A stretch of 64,000 nt of DNA. Origin: Saccharopolyspora hirsuta. GTDB taxonomy: Bacteria > Actinomycetota > Actinomycetes > Mycobacteriales > Pseudonocardiaceae. Numbering within the stretch: the stretch's first letter is position 1; every line of letters starts with the position of its first letter. A program made the translations under genes and the position numbers. Below, one piece after another: positions 50,186 to 57,163 of this stretch. Location: positions 434,001-498,000 of the forward strand of contig NZ_VWPH01000002.1 of assembly GCF_008630535.1 (NCBI RefSeq), given 5' to 3'. The notes below the pieces were generated by a model. The model was given only the letters and a program-made list of their open reading frames with translations, was not told where the DNA came from and made no database searches.

Positions 50186-50905
50186 GTGCAGTCGGCCTGC
50201 GCGACGCTGGCGACGCCGGGGCGGGTGAACGAGGACTACCACGCCGTCGGCCCGGACTGGGCCTTCGTCCTGGACGGCGCGACCGCTCCGTCCGATGTGG
50301 ACAGCGGTTGCGCGCACGACGTGGCGTGGCTGGTGCACCGCCTCGGGGCCGAGCTCGCCGGTCGGCTCGCGGTGCCGGGCCAGCCGCTCGCCGACGTGCT
50401 GGCCGAAGCCATCGCGGCGACCTGCGCGGCGCACGCGGACACCTGCGACCTGCGGAACCCGTCCAGCCCGTCGTCGACGGTCTCGATCCTGCGAGCGGGT
50501 GACGAGATCGAATACCTGGTGCTCGCGGACAGCCCGATCGCCTTCGACCACGGCGCGATCGTCGACGACCGCCTGGACCACCTGCCCAGCTACACCTGGG
50601 AAGCGGTGCGCGACCTGCGCAACCAGCCCGGCGGTTTCTGGGTGGCGAGCACGAAACCGGAAGCGGCTTACGAAGCGGTCCGGGGCACGCTGCGCGACGT
50701 CCGCCGCGCGGCGCTGCTCAGCGACGGAGCGTCCCGCTACGTGGAGAAGCTCGGCCTCGGCGACTGGCCGGACCTCCTGGACCTGCTGGAGAAGGCGGGC
50801 CCGGCCGAACTCCTCACCCAGGTCCGAACGGCGGAAGCCGCGAGCCCGAAACCCCGCCGGGGCAAGCAGCACGACGACGCGACCGCGGTGTTCTTGTTGT
50901 TCTAG
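50186..50905 (+). CDS. PP2C-like protein phosphatase domain protein
   Basis: The 239-residue protein resembles PPM/PP2C phosphatases: NEDYHAVGPDWAFVLDGAT near 15-33 includes a conserved Asp, LLSDGASRYVE near 175, and the C-terminal HDDATAVFLLF carries the paired metal Asp. The usual DGHG motif is DGAT here, so activity is uncertain. GTG 50186 is two bases after the MarR stop, giving tight coupling. The substrate is unknown. Confidence 0.75.
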   Translation: MQSACATLATPGRVNEDYHAVGPDWAFVLDGATAPSDVDSGCAHDVAWLVHRLGAELAGRLAVPGQPLADVLAEAIAATCAAHADTCDLRNPSSPSSTVSILRAGDEIEYLVLADSPIAFDHGAIVDDRLDHLPSYTWEAVRDLRNQPGGFWVASTKPEAAYEAVRGTLRDVRRAALLSDGASRYVEKLGLGDWPDLLDLLEKAGPAELLTQVRTAEAASPKPRRGKQHDDATAVFLLF

Positions 50906-51003
50906 TGCTCTGTTCGAGGGCAAAACGGGCTGGATCGTTCGCAGGGGCCCGGGCAGCCGGTAGTCAGTTGGGTGGCGTTCGACCGGTGTGCGGAGGGAGT
51001 GCG

Positions 51004-52029
51004 ATGAATCAGGATCAACGCACCGTCGTCAAGGTCTTGTCGGTGTTCGGGGCGCTGATCTGGGTCCTGCTCGGGTTGCGCTACGGGTGGCCCGCGTGGT
51101 TGTGGATCGCGTTGGTCGTGCTGACGATCGCCGGGCCCTGGGCCGTCAGCTGGTGGCTGCTGGGGCGGGTGGGGCGCAAGCCCGCGCCGCCGGAGGAGGC
51201 GCCGGTCGAGCGGCCCGCTGCGCCGCAGCCGACCGAGCACCCGGTGCCCGGGACACCGCTGCGCAGCGCGCACCCCGAGTACCGGTTCTCCTTCTCCGCC
51301 AAGGTCTTCTGGTACAGCAAGCCCGACGCGCCGGGGCTGCCGCACGCGAACCCGGCCGGGCTGGCCGTGGACCTGGTGCTGGAGCAGGCCGGGCAGCTGG
51401 TGGCCGAAACCTCGCCGGAGGACGGTGATCTCGCGCAGCACCGGCTGAACGCCCTGCTCGGCGCACCGCGTTCGGACAAGTCCGGGCACGTGGTCGCGTG
51501 GGCGAGCGACGTCCGGCTGGTGCTGGCGGATGCGGACGCGGAGCGGTTGCGGCAGCTGGCCGCCGCGCGCAAGGAGGAGGAGCTCTGGGAGCGCAAGCGC
51601 GCTCACGAGCGGAACAAGCGGGCGTACTACGCCGACGACGTGCTGAAAACACCCGGCAGCGCGCTGGTCTGGTGGCTCGCGCGGCGCGAGGACGGCGATC
51701 TGGACGAGGCCGTGCGGCAGATCAGCAACCTGCGCAAGCTCACCGCCGCCGCGCACGACCGGCGGGTGCCGGACCCCGACAGCGACGAGCCGAACTGGAT
51801 CCACCCGGTGCACTCGTTCGTCGTGGAGGACTTCGAGGTCGGGGCCGAGCAGCACGTCTTCGCCGCCATCGAACGGCTGGCCAGCGGTGACGAGCGGGCG
51901 GCGCTCAGCCACCGGCTGGCCGAGGTGCTGGCCGCGCACGGCCACCGCGAGCTGGCGCAGGTCGTGCGCGACCGCTTCGGCGACCGGCAGGAGCTGCCCG
52001 GATCAGGCGCAGCGCTCGGCGAGGGCTAG
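51004..52029 (+). CDS. Membrane-anchored hypothetical protein
   Basis: The 341-residue product has two adjacent helices near residues 10-28 and 33-52, a Pro/Glu-rich linker, and a large cytoplasmic C-terminal part. That part has YRFSFSAKVFWYSKPD, a long helix LRQLAAARKEEELWERKRAH and a DEPNWIHPVHSFVVEDFEVG segment. ATG 51004 has GGAGGGAG upstream. The family is not recognised; the layout suggests a membrane-tethered cytosolic domain. Its last 27 bases overlap the convergent DUF72 gene. Confidence 0.65.
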   Translation: MNQDQRTVVKVLSVFGALIWVLLGLRYGWPAWLWIALVVLTIAGPWAVSWWLLGRVGRKPAPPEEAPVERPAAPQPTEHPVPGTPLRSAHPEYRFSFSAKVFWYSKPDAPGLPHANPAGLAVDLVLEQAGQLVAETSPEDGDLAQHRLNALLGAPRSDKSGHVVAWASDVRLVLADADAERLRQLAAARKEEELWERKRAHERNKRAYYADDVLKTPGSALVWWLARREDGDLDEAVRQISNLRKLTAAAHDRRVPDPDSDEPNWIHPVHSFVVEDFEVGAEQHVFAAIERLASGDERAALSHRLAEVLAAHGHRELAQVVRDRFGDRQELPGSGAALGEG

Positions 52030-52884
52030 GGCGTCCTCCGGGGCGTGGGCCTTGACGTCGTTGTCGAAGTAGGCGTAGACGTCGCGGCCCTTCGTCTTCG
52101 GGGCCGGTGGTGCGACCGTGTGGGGCGTTCTCGGGGACTCGCCCTCGTGCCAGGAGCGGATCAGGTTCGCCCAGCGGTCCAGGTCTTCCCCGGTGTAGCC
52201 GCTGGCGTAGAGCTCTTCCGCGCCGTGGAAGCGGAGGTAGACGAAGTCGCTGGTGACGTCCTCCAGGTGCGGCCAGTCGCCCGCCGCGTCCGCCACCACC
52301 AGGCCGATGTCGTGATCGCGGAGCAGCTCCACCGGTTCCGGGGCGGCGAAGCTGGGGTGGCGGACCTCCAGGGCGTGGCGGATCGGGCGGTCGGCGTCGG
52401 TCTCGGTGAGGGCCCGCCCGGCCAGGCGTTCGTCGTGTCGGGCGGCCAGGTCGGCGGCTGCGCCCGTGCTGCGCGGGAGGAGGCGGAAAAACTCCGCGAG
52501 GCGGTCGGCGTCGAAGGGCAGGGACGGCGGGAGCTGCCAGAGCAGCGGGCCGAGCTTGGGGCCGAGGGCCAGGACTCCGCTGGCGAAGAAGTTGGCCAGC
52601 GGGGTTTCCGCGTCGCGGAGCTTCTTCATGTGGGTGATGAACCGGCTGCCCTTGACCGCGAACAGGAAGTCGTCCGGGGTCTGCTCGGCCCAGCGGCGGT
52701 AGTGCTCCGGGCGCTGCAGGGAGTAGAACGACGCGTTGATCTCGGCCGATCCGAGGCGGCTGGACAGGTACTCCAGCTCACCGCCGCGGCGCAGGTCGCG
52801 CGGGTAGAACGGGCCGTGCCACGGCCCGTAGACCCAGCCGGAGGTGCCGATCCGGATCCGGCGCGAAGCCGAGCGGGTTCGCAT
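52003..52884 (-). CDS. DUF72 family protein
   Basis: The 293-residue protein matches DUF72: IRIGTSGWVYGPWHGPFYP at the start, LEYLSSRLGSAEINASFYSL, and FAVKGSRFITHMKKL with the conserved K and R. The family forms a TIM barrel, perhaps with phosphohydrolase or metal-binding activity, but no function is established. The C-terminal DVYAYFDNDVKAHAPEDAL is typical. ATG 52884 has GGGGGA upstream. The gene is downstream of the P450 gene on the same strand, separated by a terminator-like hairpin. Confidence 0.87.
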   Translation of the reverse strand: MRTRSASRRIRIGTSGWVYGPWHGPFYPRDLRRGGELEYLSSRLGSAEINASFYSLQRPEHYRRWAEQTPDDFLFAVKGSRFITHMKKLRDAETPLANFFASGVLALGPKLGPLLWQLPPSLPFDADRLAEFFRLLPRSTGAAADLAARHDERLAGRALTETDADRPIRHALEVRHPSFAAPEPVELLRDHDIGLVVADAAGDWPHLEDVTSDFVYLRFHGAEELYASGYTGEDLDRWANLIRSWHEGESPRTPHTVAPPAPKTKGRDVYAYFDNDVKAHAPEDALALAERCA

Positions 52885-52930
52885 CACGTCCCCCGGGTAC
52901 CCGCGGTGGGCTCGGTACCCGAGAAGGCGC

Positions 52931-52961
52931 AGTTTCAATTGAAACTCCGGTTCCCCCGGAG
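52931..52961 (-). terminator. Hairpin and AT-rich palindrome between P450 and DUF72 genes
   Basis: On the reverse strand CTCCGG and CCGGAG form a stem (52945-52961), followed by TTTCAATT. The 16-base AGTTTCAATTGAAACT (52931-52946) is itself a perfect palindrome and resembles the arms of the phnH element. Confidence 0.55.
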
Positions 52962-52964
52962 CAG

Positions 52965-54122
52965 TCAGGAGAGGGTGACCGGGAGGGTGCGGAGGCCTCG
53001 GTTGCGGAAGGAGTTGCGCCACTGGAGCTCGGGCTCCGGGACCGCCAGGGCCACGTTCGGGAAGCGGGTGAGCAGGGCGTTCAGGCCGATCTCGGCCTCC
53101 ATGCGGGCCAGGGAGGCGCCGAGGCAGTAGTGCGGGCCGTGGCCGAAGGCCAGGTGCGGGTTGTCCGCCCGGTCGAGGTCCAGGTGCTCCGGGTCCGGGT
53201 AGCGGTCGGTGTCGTGGTGCGCCGAGACCAGCGACAGCAGGACGGTTTCTCCCGCCGGGACGGTCACGCCGCCGATCACCACGTCCTCCTTCGGGAACCG
53301 GCGGATGGCCAGCTGCGGCGGCGGGTCGAAGCGCAGCAGTTCGTCCACAGCGGTCGGTGTGATCCCCTGGCGGGCGCGGGCCAGCGCCGCCGGGTCGGTC
53401 AGCAGCGCGACCAGGCCGTTGCCCAGCAGGTTCACCGTGTTCTCGTAGCCCGCGAACAGCACCAGGAACGCCGCCGAGGTGAGCTCGTCTTCGGTGAGCC
53501 GGTCCTCCTCGTCGCGCAGCTCGACCAGCGTGCTCAGGAAGTCCGCGCCGGGGTCGGCGCGCTTCGCCGCGATCAGGTCGAGCAGGTAGCGGTGCAGGGC
53601 GGTGAGGGCGTCGCGGGCCTGCTCGGGGGACTCCGGGGCGAGCATGCCGTCGGTCCAGGCGCGGAAGTCCGGGCGGTCGGCTTCGCCGACGCCGAGCAGC
53701 TCGCAGATCACCGCGATCGGCAGCGGTCCGCAGTAGGCGGGCATCAGGTCCGCTTCGCCGGAGAGCCCGTCCAGCAGGGCGTCGGCGAGCTGCTGGACGC
53801 GGGGGCGCAGCGGTTCGATGCGGCGCGGGGCGAAGGCCTTGCCGATGATCCGCCGCAGCCTGGTGTGCTCCGGGGCGTCCATGTTCAGCAGGTTCGCGTC
53901 CAGCGCGGGCGGCAGCGAGAAGCCCCGGTAGCCGCCGGTGGAGTTCGCCTTGTCCAGCGACAGCCGCGGGTCGGCCAGCGCCGCCCGGACGTCGGCGTAG
54001 CGCGTGACCAGCCAGATCGACGTGCCGTCCGGGGCGGTGGCGCGGTGCACCGGGCCCTGCTCGCGGAGGCGGGCGTAGGTGGCGCGCGGTTCGGTGACGA
54101 AGGTGGAGTCGATCTCGATCAC
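52965..54122 (-). CDS. Cytochrome P450
   Basis: The 385-residue protein is a class I bacterial P450. The heme-binding loop is FGHGPHYCLGASLARMEAEI near 327-346, the ExxR helix is VDELLRF, and the I-helix reads FLVLFAGYENTVNLLGN. In the usual AG-x-(D/E)-T pattern the conserved Thr is Asn here, with a Thr one residue later. GTG 54122 is eight bases after TAGGTT (54136-54131), so the message is probably leaderless. No ferredoxin or reductase gene is adjacent. The substrate is unknown. Confidence 0.9.
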   Translation of the reverse strand: MIEIDSTFVTEPRATYARLREQGPVHRATAPDGTSIWLVTRYADVRAALADPRLSLDKANSTGGYRGFSLPPALDANLLNMDAPEHTRLRRIIGKAFAPRRIEPLRPRVQQLADALLDGLSGEADLMPAYCGPLPIAVICELLGVGEADRPDFRAWTDGMLAPESPEQARDALTALHRYLLDLIAAKRADPGADFLSTLVELRDEEDRLTEDELTSAAFLVLFAGYENTVNLLGNGLVALLTDPAALARARQGITPTAVDELLRFDPPPQLAIRRFPKEDVVIGGVTVPAGETVLLSLVSAHHDTDRYPDPEHLDLDRADNPHLAFGHGPHYCLGASLARMEAEIGLNALLTRFPNVALAVPEPELQWRNSFRNRGLRTLPVTLS

Positions 54123-54262
54123 GTCCCCGCAACCTACCCGAGTTGTGGGGTCAGATGCGCCAGACCGTCCCGCAGCGTTCCGCCGCGCGTAACCCGCAGC
54201 CGACGGCTCCTCCACCTGCCGTCCGCACGCTGTGCGCGCAACTTCGCGATCGGAGGACCTGC

Positions 54263-55198
54263 ATGTTCAACGTTTCCCGGCGGCTGCTGGCCGTCCTCGC
54301 CTGCGCGGTGCTGCCGCTGGGGCTCACCGCCTGCGGCCCGAGCGCCGCCAGCGACGGGGGCGGGGCGCGCAACCCGGACGAGCTGGTGTTCGCCTCCATC
54401 CCGTCGGAGGACTCCACCAGCCTGGAGCAGGAGTTCAAACCGCTGGTCGACATGCTGGCGAAGGAGACCGGCAAGAAGATCCGGGTGGAGAAGGCCACCG
54501 ACTACGCCGCGGTCATCGAGGGCCAGCGCACCGGCAAGATCGACATCGCCATGTACGGGCCGCTGTCCTACGTGGTGGCGCGCAACAGCGGGGTGCGCAT
54601 CACGCCGCTCGGCGCGCAGGTCGAGACGCCGGGCACCGCGCCCGGCTACCGGTCCTACGGGCTGGTGCGGGCCGATTCGCCGATCCAGCGCATCGAGGAC
54701 TTCCGCGGCAAGCAGGTGTGCTTCGTCGACCCGAACTCGACCTCCGGCTACCTCTACCCGAAGGCCGCGCTGAGCACCGCCGGGATCGACGTCGAGCGCG
54801 ACGTGCGGCCGGTGCTGGCCGGTGGGCACGACGCGTCCGCGCTCGGCGTGCAGAGCGGGCAGTGCGAGGCCGGGTTCGCCTACGACGCGATGGTGGACAA
54901 GCTGCTGCCGGAGAAGGGCGGCATCAAGCCCGGTGAGCTGCGGGTGGTGTGGCGCTCCGAGCTGATCCCCGGTTCCCCGGGGGCGATCTCCGACGACCTC
55001 GACCCGGCGCTGAGGGAGAAGGTCGCCGAGGCCTTCCGGACCAAGGCCAACGCCGACTACCTGAGGGCCAACGGGTTCTGCACCGACAAGTGCGACATCG
55101 GCGGCTACTGGGGCTTCGTCCCGGCCGACGACGCGACCTTCGACAGCGTCCGCCAGGTCTGCCAGGTCACCCGCGACAAGCAGTGCGTCGAGGGCTGA
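54263..55198 (+). CDS. phnD: Phosphonate ABC transporter substrate-binding lipoprotein
   Basis: The 311-residue protein is a PhnD-type periplasmic-binding protein and a lipoprotein (lipobox LTAC near 21-24). The domain holds LVFASIPSEDSTSLEQEF, IAMYGPLSYVVA and QVCFVDPNSTSGYLYP, all typical for PhnD. It captures phosphonates for import, but no phnC ATPase or phnE permease gene lies in the window. ATG 54263 has GGAGG upstream. A strong terminator at 55211 separates it from the phnF operon. Confidence 0.88.
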   Translation: MFNVSRRLLAVLACAVLPLGLTACGPSAASDGGGARNPDELVFASIPSEDSTSLEQEFKPLVDMLAKETGKKIRVEKATDYAAVIEGQRTGKIDIAMYGPLSYVVARNSGVRITPLGAQVETPGTAPGYRSYGLVRADSPIQRIEDFRGKQVCFVDPNSTSGYLYPKAALSTAGIDVERDVRPVLAGGHDASALGVQSGQCEAGFAYDAMVDKLLPEKGGIKPGELRVVWRSELIPGSPGAISDDLDPALREKVAEAFRTKANADYLRANGFCTDKCDIGGYWGFVPADDATFDSVRQVCQVTRDKQCVEG

Positions 55199-55210
55199 GC
55201 CGCCCCACCC

Positions 55211-55244
55211 GGGGGCCGCGGTTTCAGTTGGAACTGCGGCCCCC
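55211..55244 (+). terminator. phnD terminator
   Basis: GGGGGCCGC and GCGGCCCCC form a perfect 9-bp stem, enclosing an inner GTT...AAC pairing, 12 bases after the phnD stop codon. Confidence 0.7.
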
Positions 55245-55265
55245 GCTGCTTTCCGCTGGTCAGGT

Positions 55266-55311
55266 CCCGTGAGTGGTTTGGGGCGTCATAGCACCAGAAA
55301 GCGCTCACGGG
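55266..55311. repeat. Palindromic repeat, CGTGAG...CTCACG family, copy 1
   Basis: CCCGTGAG and CTCACGGG flank TGGTTTGGGG, a central ATAGC and CAGAAAGCG. Related elements lie at 60809-60852 and 62997-63038. It lies between phnD and phnF. Confidence 0.75.
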
Positions 55312-55405
55312 CCTTCACCAGCGGAAGCGGAGCCGTTCCTGCAGGCTTTGCGACAAGTGGTCGGGGAGTTCACCTGCGCGGTCCTCGGCGTTGGGGTGAC
55401 CGAAG

Positions 55406-55417
55406 TTGTCCGGACAA
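55406..55417. promoter_or_regulatory. Palindrome upstream of phnF (possible PhnF operator)
   Basis: TTGTCCGGACAA is a perfect 12-base palindrome 24 bases before the chosen phnF start, where a GntR-family autoregulator would be expected to bind. Confidence 0.55.
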
Positions 55418-55440
55418 GCTCGGCGCGCAGGCTTCCTGCC

Positions 55441-56172
55441 GTGGTCAGGAGCCGGTACGTGGAAATGGCCGATGTGCTCGCCGCCGAGCTCGCCGAACTC
55501 CCGGCGGGCACCCGGATCGCCGGTGAGCACGAGATCGCCGCGCGGTTCGAAGTGGGCCGGGCGGCAGCGCGGGCCGCGGTGCAGGAGCTGGAGCAGCGGC
55601 TGCTGGTGCGCCGGGTGCGCGGGTCCGGGACGTTCGTGAACAAGCGCATCGACTACGTGATCTCCCAGCGCCGGGCCCCGTCGTGGCACCAGACGGTGCG
55701 CGAGGCCGGGGCCGAGCCGCGCTCGGTGGTGCGGGACGTGCGGCGCGCGCCGCTGCCCGCCGAGGAGGCCGAGCGGCTGGAGCGGCCGGTCGGCAGCGCG
55801 GCGAGCCTGCTGATCCGCCAGTACTACGTGGACGACCTGCTGCACGGCTGGTCCAACGAGTGGATCCCGGCCGACGTGCTGGCCGACGTCGACATCGCCG
55901 TGCACGCGGTGGAGTCGGTCGACGCGATCCTGCGCCAGATGAGCCGCGTGCAGCCGGTCCGGTCCTGGTGCCGGGTCAGCTACGCGCTGCCCGGACCGGA
56001 GGTGGTGGCCGGGCTGGAGATCGAGTCCGGCCGACCGGTGTGGCTGGTGGAGAGCGTCAGCCGGGACGCGGGCAGCGGTCGGCCGGTGCTGTGCAGCCGC
56101 TCGTGGTCACGCCCAGACGCCGCCCGGATCGTCGTCGAGATGGACGGGCCGTACCAACCGGAGGACGAGTGA
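55441..56172 (+). CDS. phnF: GntR/UTRA-family regulator, PhnF-like
   Basis: The 243-residue protein has a GntR winged helix (RYVEMADVLAAELAELPAG, then HEIAARFEVGRAAARAAVQE and GSGTFVNK) and a UTRA effector domain (RAPLPAEEAERLERPVG, LIRQYYVDDLLHGWSNEWIP, SYALPGPEVVAGL). It heads the C-P lyase genes, as PhnF does, and probably senses phosphonate or phosphate status. The start is uncertain: GTG 55441 keeps the conserved RY, while GTG 55459 has AGGAG upstream. Its stop overlaps the phnG start as GTGA. Confidence 0.85.
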   Translation: MVRSRYVEMADVLAAELAELPAGTRIAGEHEIAARFEVGRAAARAAVQELEQRLLVRRVRGSGTFVNKRIDYVISQRRAPSWHQTVREAGAEPRSVVRDVRRAPLPAEEAERLERPVGSAASLLIRQYYVDDLLHGWSNEWIPADVLADVDIAVHAVESVDAILRQMSRVQPVRSWCRVSYALPGPEVVAGLEIESGRPVWLVESVSRDAGSGRPVLCSRSWSRPDAARIVVEMDGPYQPEDE

Positions 56173-56585
56173 ACAGGGAACAGCGGGCCGCGCTGCTCGC
56201 GGTGGCCGAACCGGACGAGCTGATCGAGCTGGCCGACGCCTGCCTCGCCACCGGCCCGGCGCCGACGGTGCTGGTGGCGCCGGAGGTCGGCTGCGTGTCG
56301 GTGCAGGTGCGGGAGCCGATCGTGCGGGACCGGTTCCTGCTCGGCGACGTGCTCGCCTGCCGCGCCGAGGTGGAGCTGGACGGATCGCGGGGCTGGTCGA
56401 TGCGCCTCGGCGACGACCGGGCCGCCGCGCTGGCCGCCGCGATCCTGGACGCCGCGGTGGAGGCCGGGCGCGCCGGACCCGAGGTCGACGAGCTGTGCGC
56501 GCGGGTCCGCGAGCGGCAGCGCGCGGCCGAGCACGCCGAGTGGGCCGAGCTGGCCCCGACCATCGTCGAATTCGAGGAACTGTGA
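56169..56585 (+). CDS. phnG: C-P lyase core subunit PhnG
   Basis: The 138-residue protein is PhnG, a core subunit of the PhnGHIJ complex that makes the ribose-triphosphate-phosphonate substrate and cleaves the C-P bond. Family sequence: NREQRAALLAVAEPDEL, VGCVSVQVREPIVRDRFLLG with VLACRAEVELDG, and the C-terminal AEWAELAPTIVEFEEL. GTG 56169 overlaps the phnF stop; its own stop overlaps the phnH ATG by one base (TGATG). Confidence 0.9.
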   Translation: MNREQRAALLAVAEPDELIELADACLATGPAPTVLVAPEVGCVSVQVREPIVRDRFLLGDVLACRAEVELDGSRGWSMRLGDDRAAALAAAILDAAVEAGRAGPEVDELCARVRERQRAAEHAEWAELAPTIVEFEEL

Positions 56586-57163
56586 TGACCGCATCCCTGG
56601 CGCCCCGGCAGGCGCAACAGGTGTTCCGCACGGTGCTGGACGCGCTGTCCCGACCCGGCGAGGTGCACCGATTCCCCGCGATTTCAATGGAAATCAGACC
56701 TCCGATTTCCATTGAAATCGCGGAACCCCGGGTCCCGGCGGCGCTGCTGCCGGTGCTGGCGCTGGCCGACCTGGACACCCCGGTGCACGTCGACGGCTGG
56801 GCCGATCTCGTGCGCACCCAGACCTCCGCGCCGATCGTCGAGCGCACCGAGGCCCGACTCGCCGCGCTGCTCGATCCGGTCGACGACCTGGCCGGGTTCC
56901 GCGTGGGCAGCGCGGGAGCCCCGGAGGAGGCCGCGCTGGTCACCCTCGCGGTGCGCGGCTTCGACGACGGGCCGCTGCTGCGGCTGTCCGGGCCCGGCGT
57001 GCCGGGGCACCGCGAGCTGCGGGTGTCCGGGCTGCCCGCGGACTTCGCCGCGCAGCGGCGGGACCTGATCGCCTTCCCCGCCGGGTTCGACCTGCTGCTG
57101 GTGGGGCCGGGCGGCGAGGTCGTCGGGCTGCCGCGCTCCACCCGAGTCGAGGAAGGTGCCTGA
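56585..57163 (+). CDS. phnH: C-P lyase core subunit PhnH with in-frame palindromic insertion
   Basis: The 192-residue protein is PhnH: APRQAQQVFRTVLDALSRPG at the start, LPVLALADLDTPVHVDG, VTLAVRGFDDGPLLRLSGPG and GFDLLLVGPGGEVVGLPRST. It contributes the pocket in the PhnGHI ribosyl-transfer step. The sequence ISMEIRPPISIEI at residues 33-45 is encoded by a perfect 48-bp inverted repeat (56676-56723) placed between two conserved blocks, without breaking the frame. The start ATG 56585 overlaps the phnG stop. PhnH partners with PhnG, PhnI and PhnJ. Confidence 0.9.
   Translation: MTASLAPRQAQQVFRTVLDALSRPGEVHRFPAISMEIRPPISIEIAEPRVPAALLPVLALADLDTPVHVDGWADLVRTQTSAPIVERTEARLAALLDPVDDLAGFRVGSAGAPEEAALVTLAVRGFDDGPLLRLSGPGVPGHRELRVSGLPADFAAQRRDLIAFPAGFDLLLVGPGGEVVGLPRSTRVEEGA
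56676..56723. repeat. In-frame palindromic element inside phnH
   Basis: Two 20-base perfect inverted arms, beginning CCGCGATTTC and ending GAAATCGCGG, are separated by 8 bases. The total is 48 bases, exactly 16 codons. A diverged copy with the same 8-base spacer lies at 63888-63935. Confidence 0.85.

Noticed and set aside
42342-54122. A natural-product gene cluster (AurF-like, P450, methyltransferase)
   Set aside because: The genes are scattered over 12 kb, in different orientations, with unrelated regulators between them and no scaffold-building enzyme.
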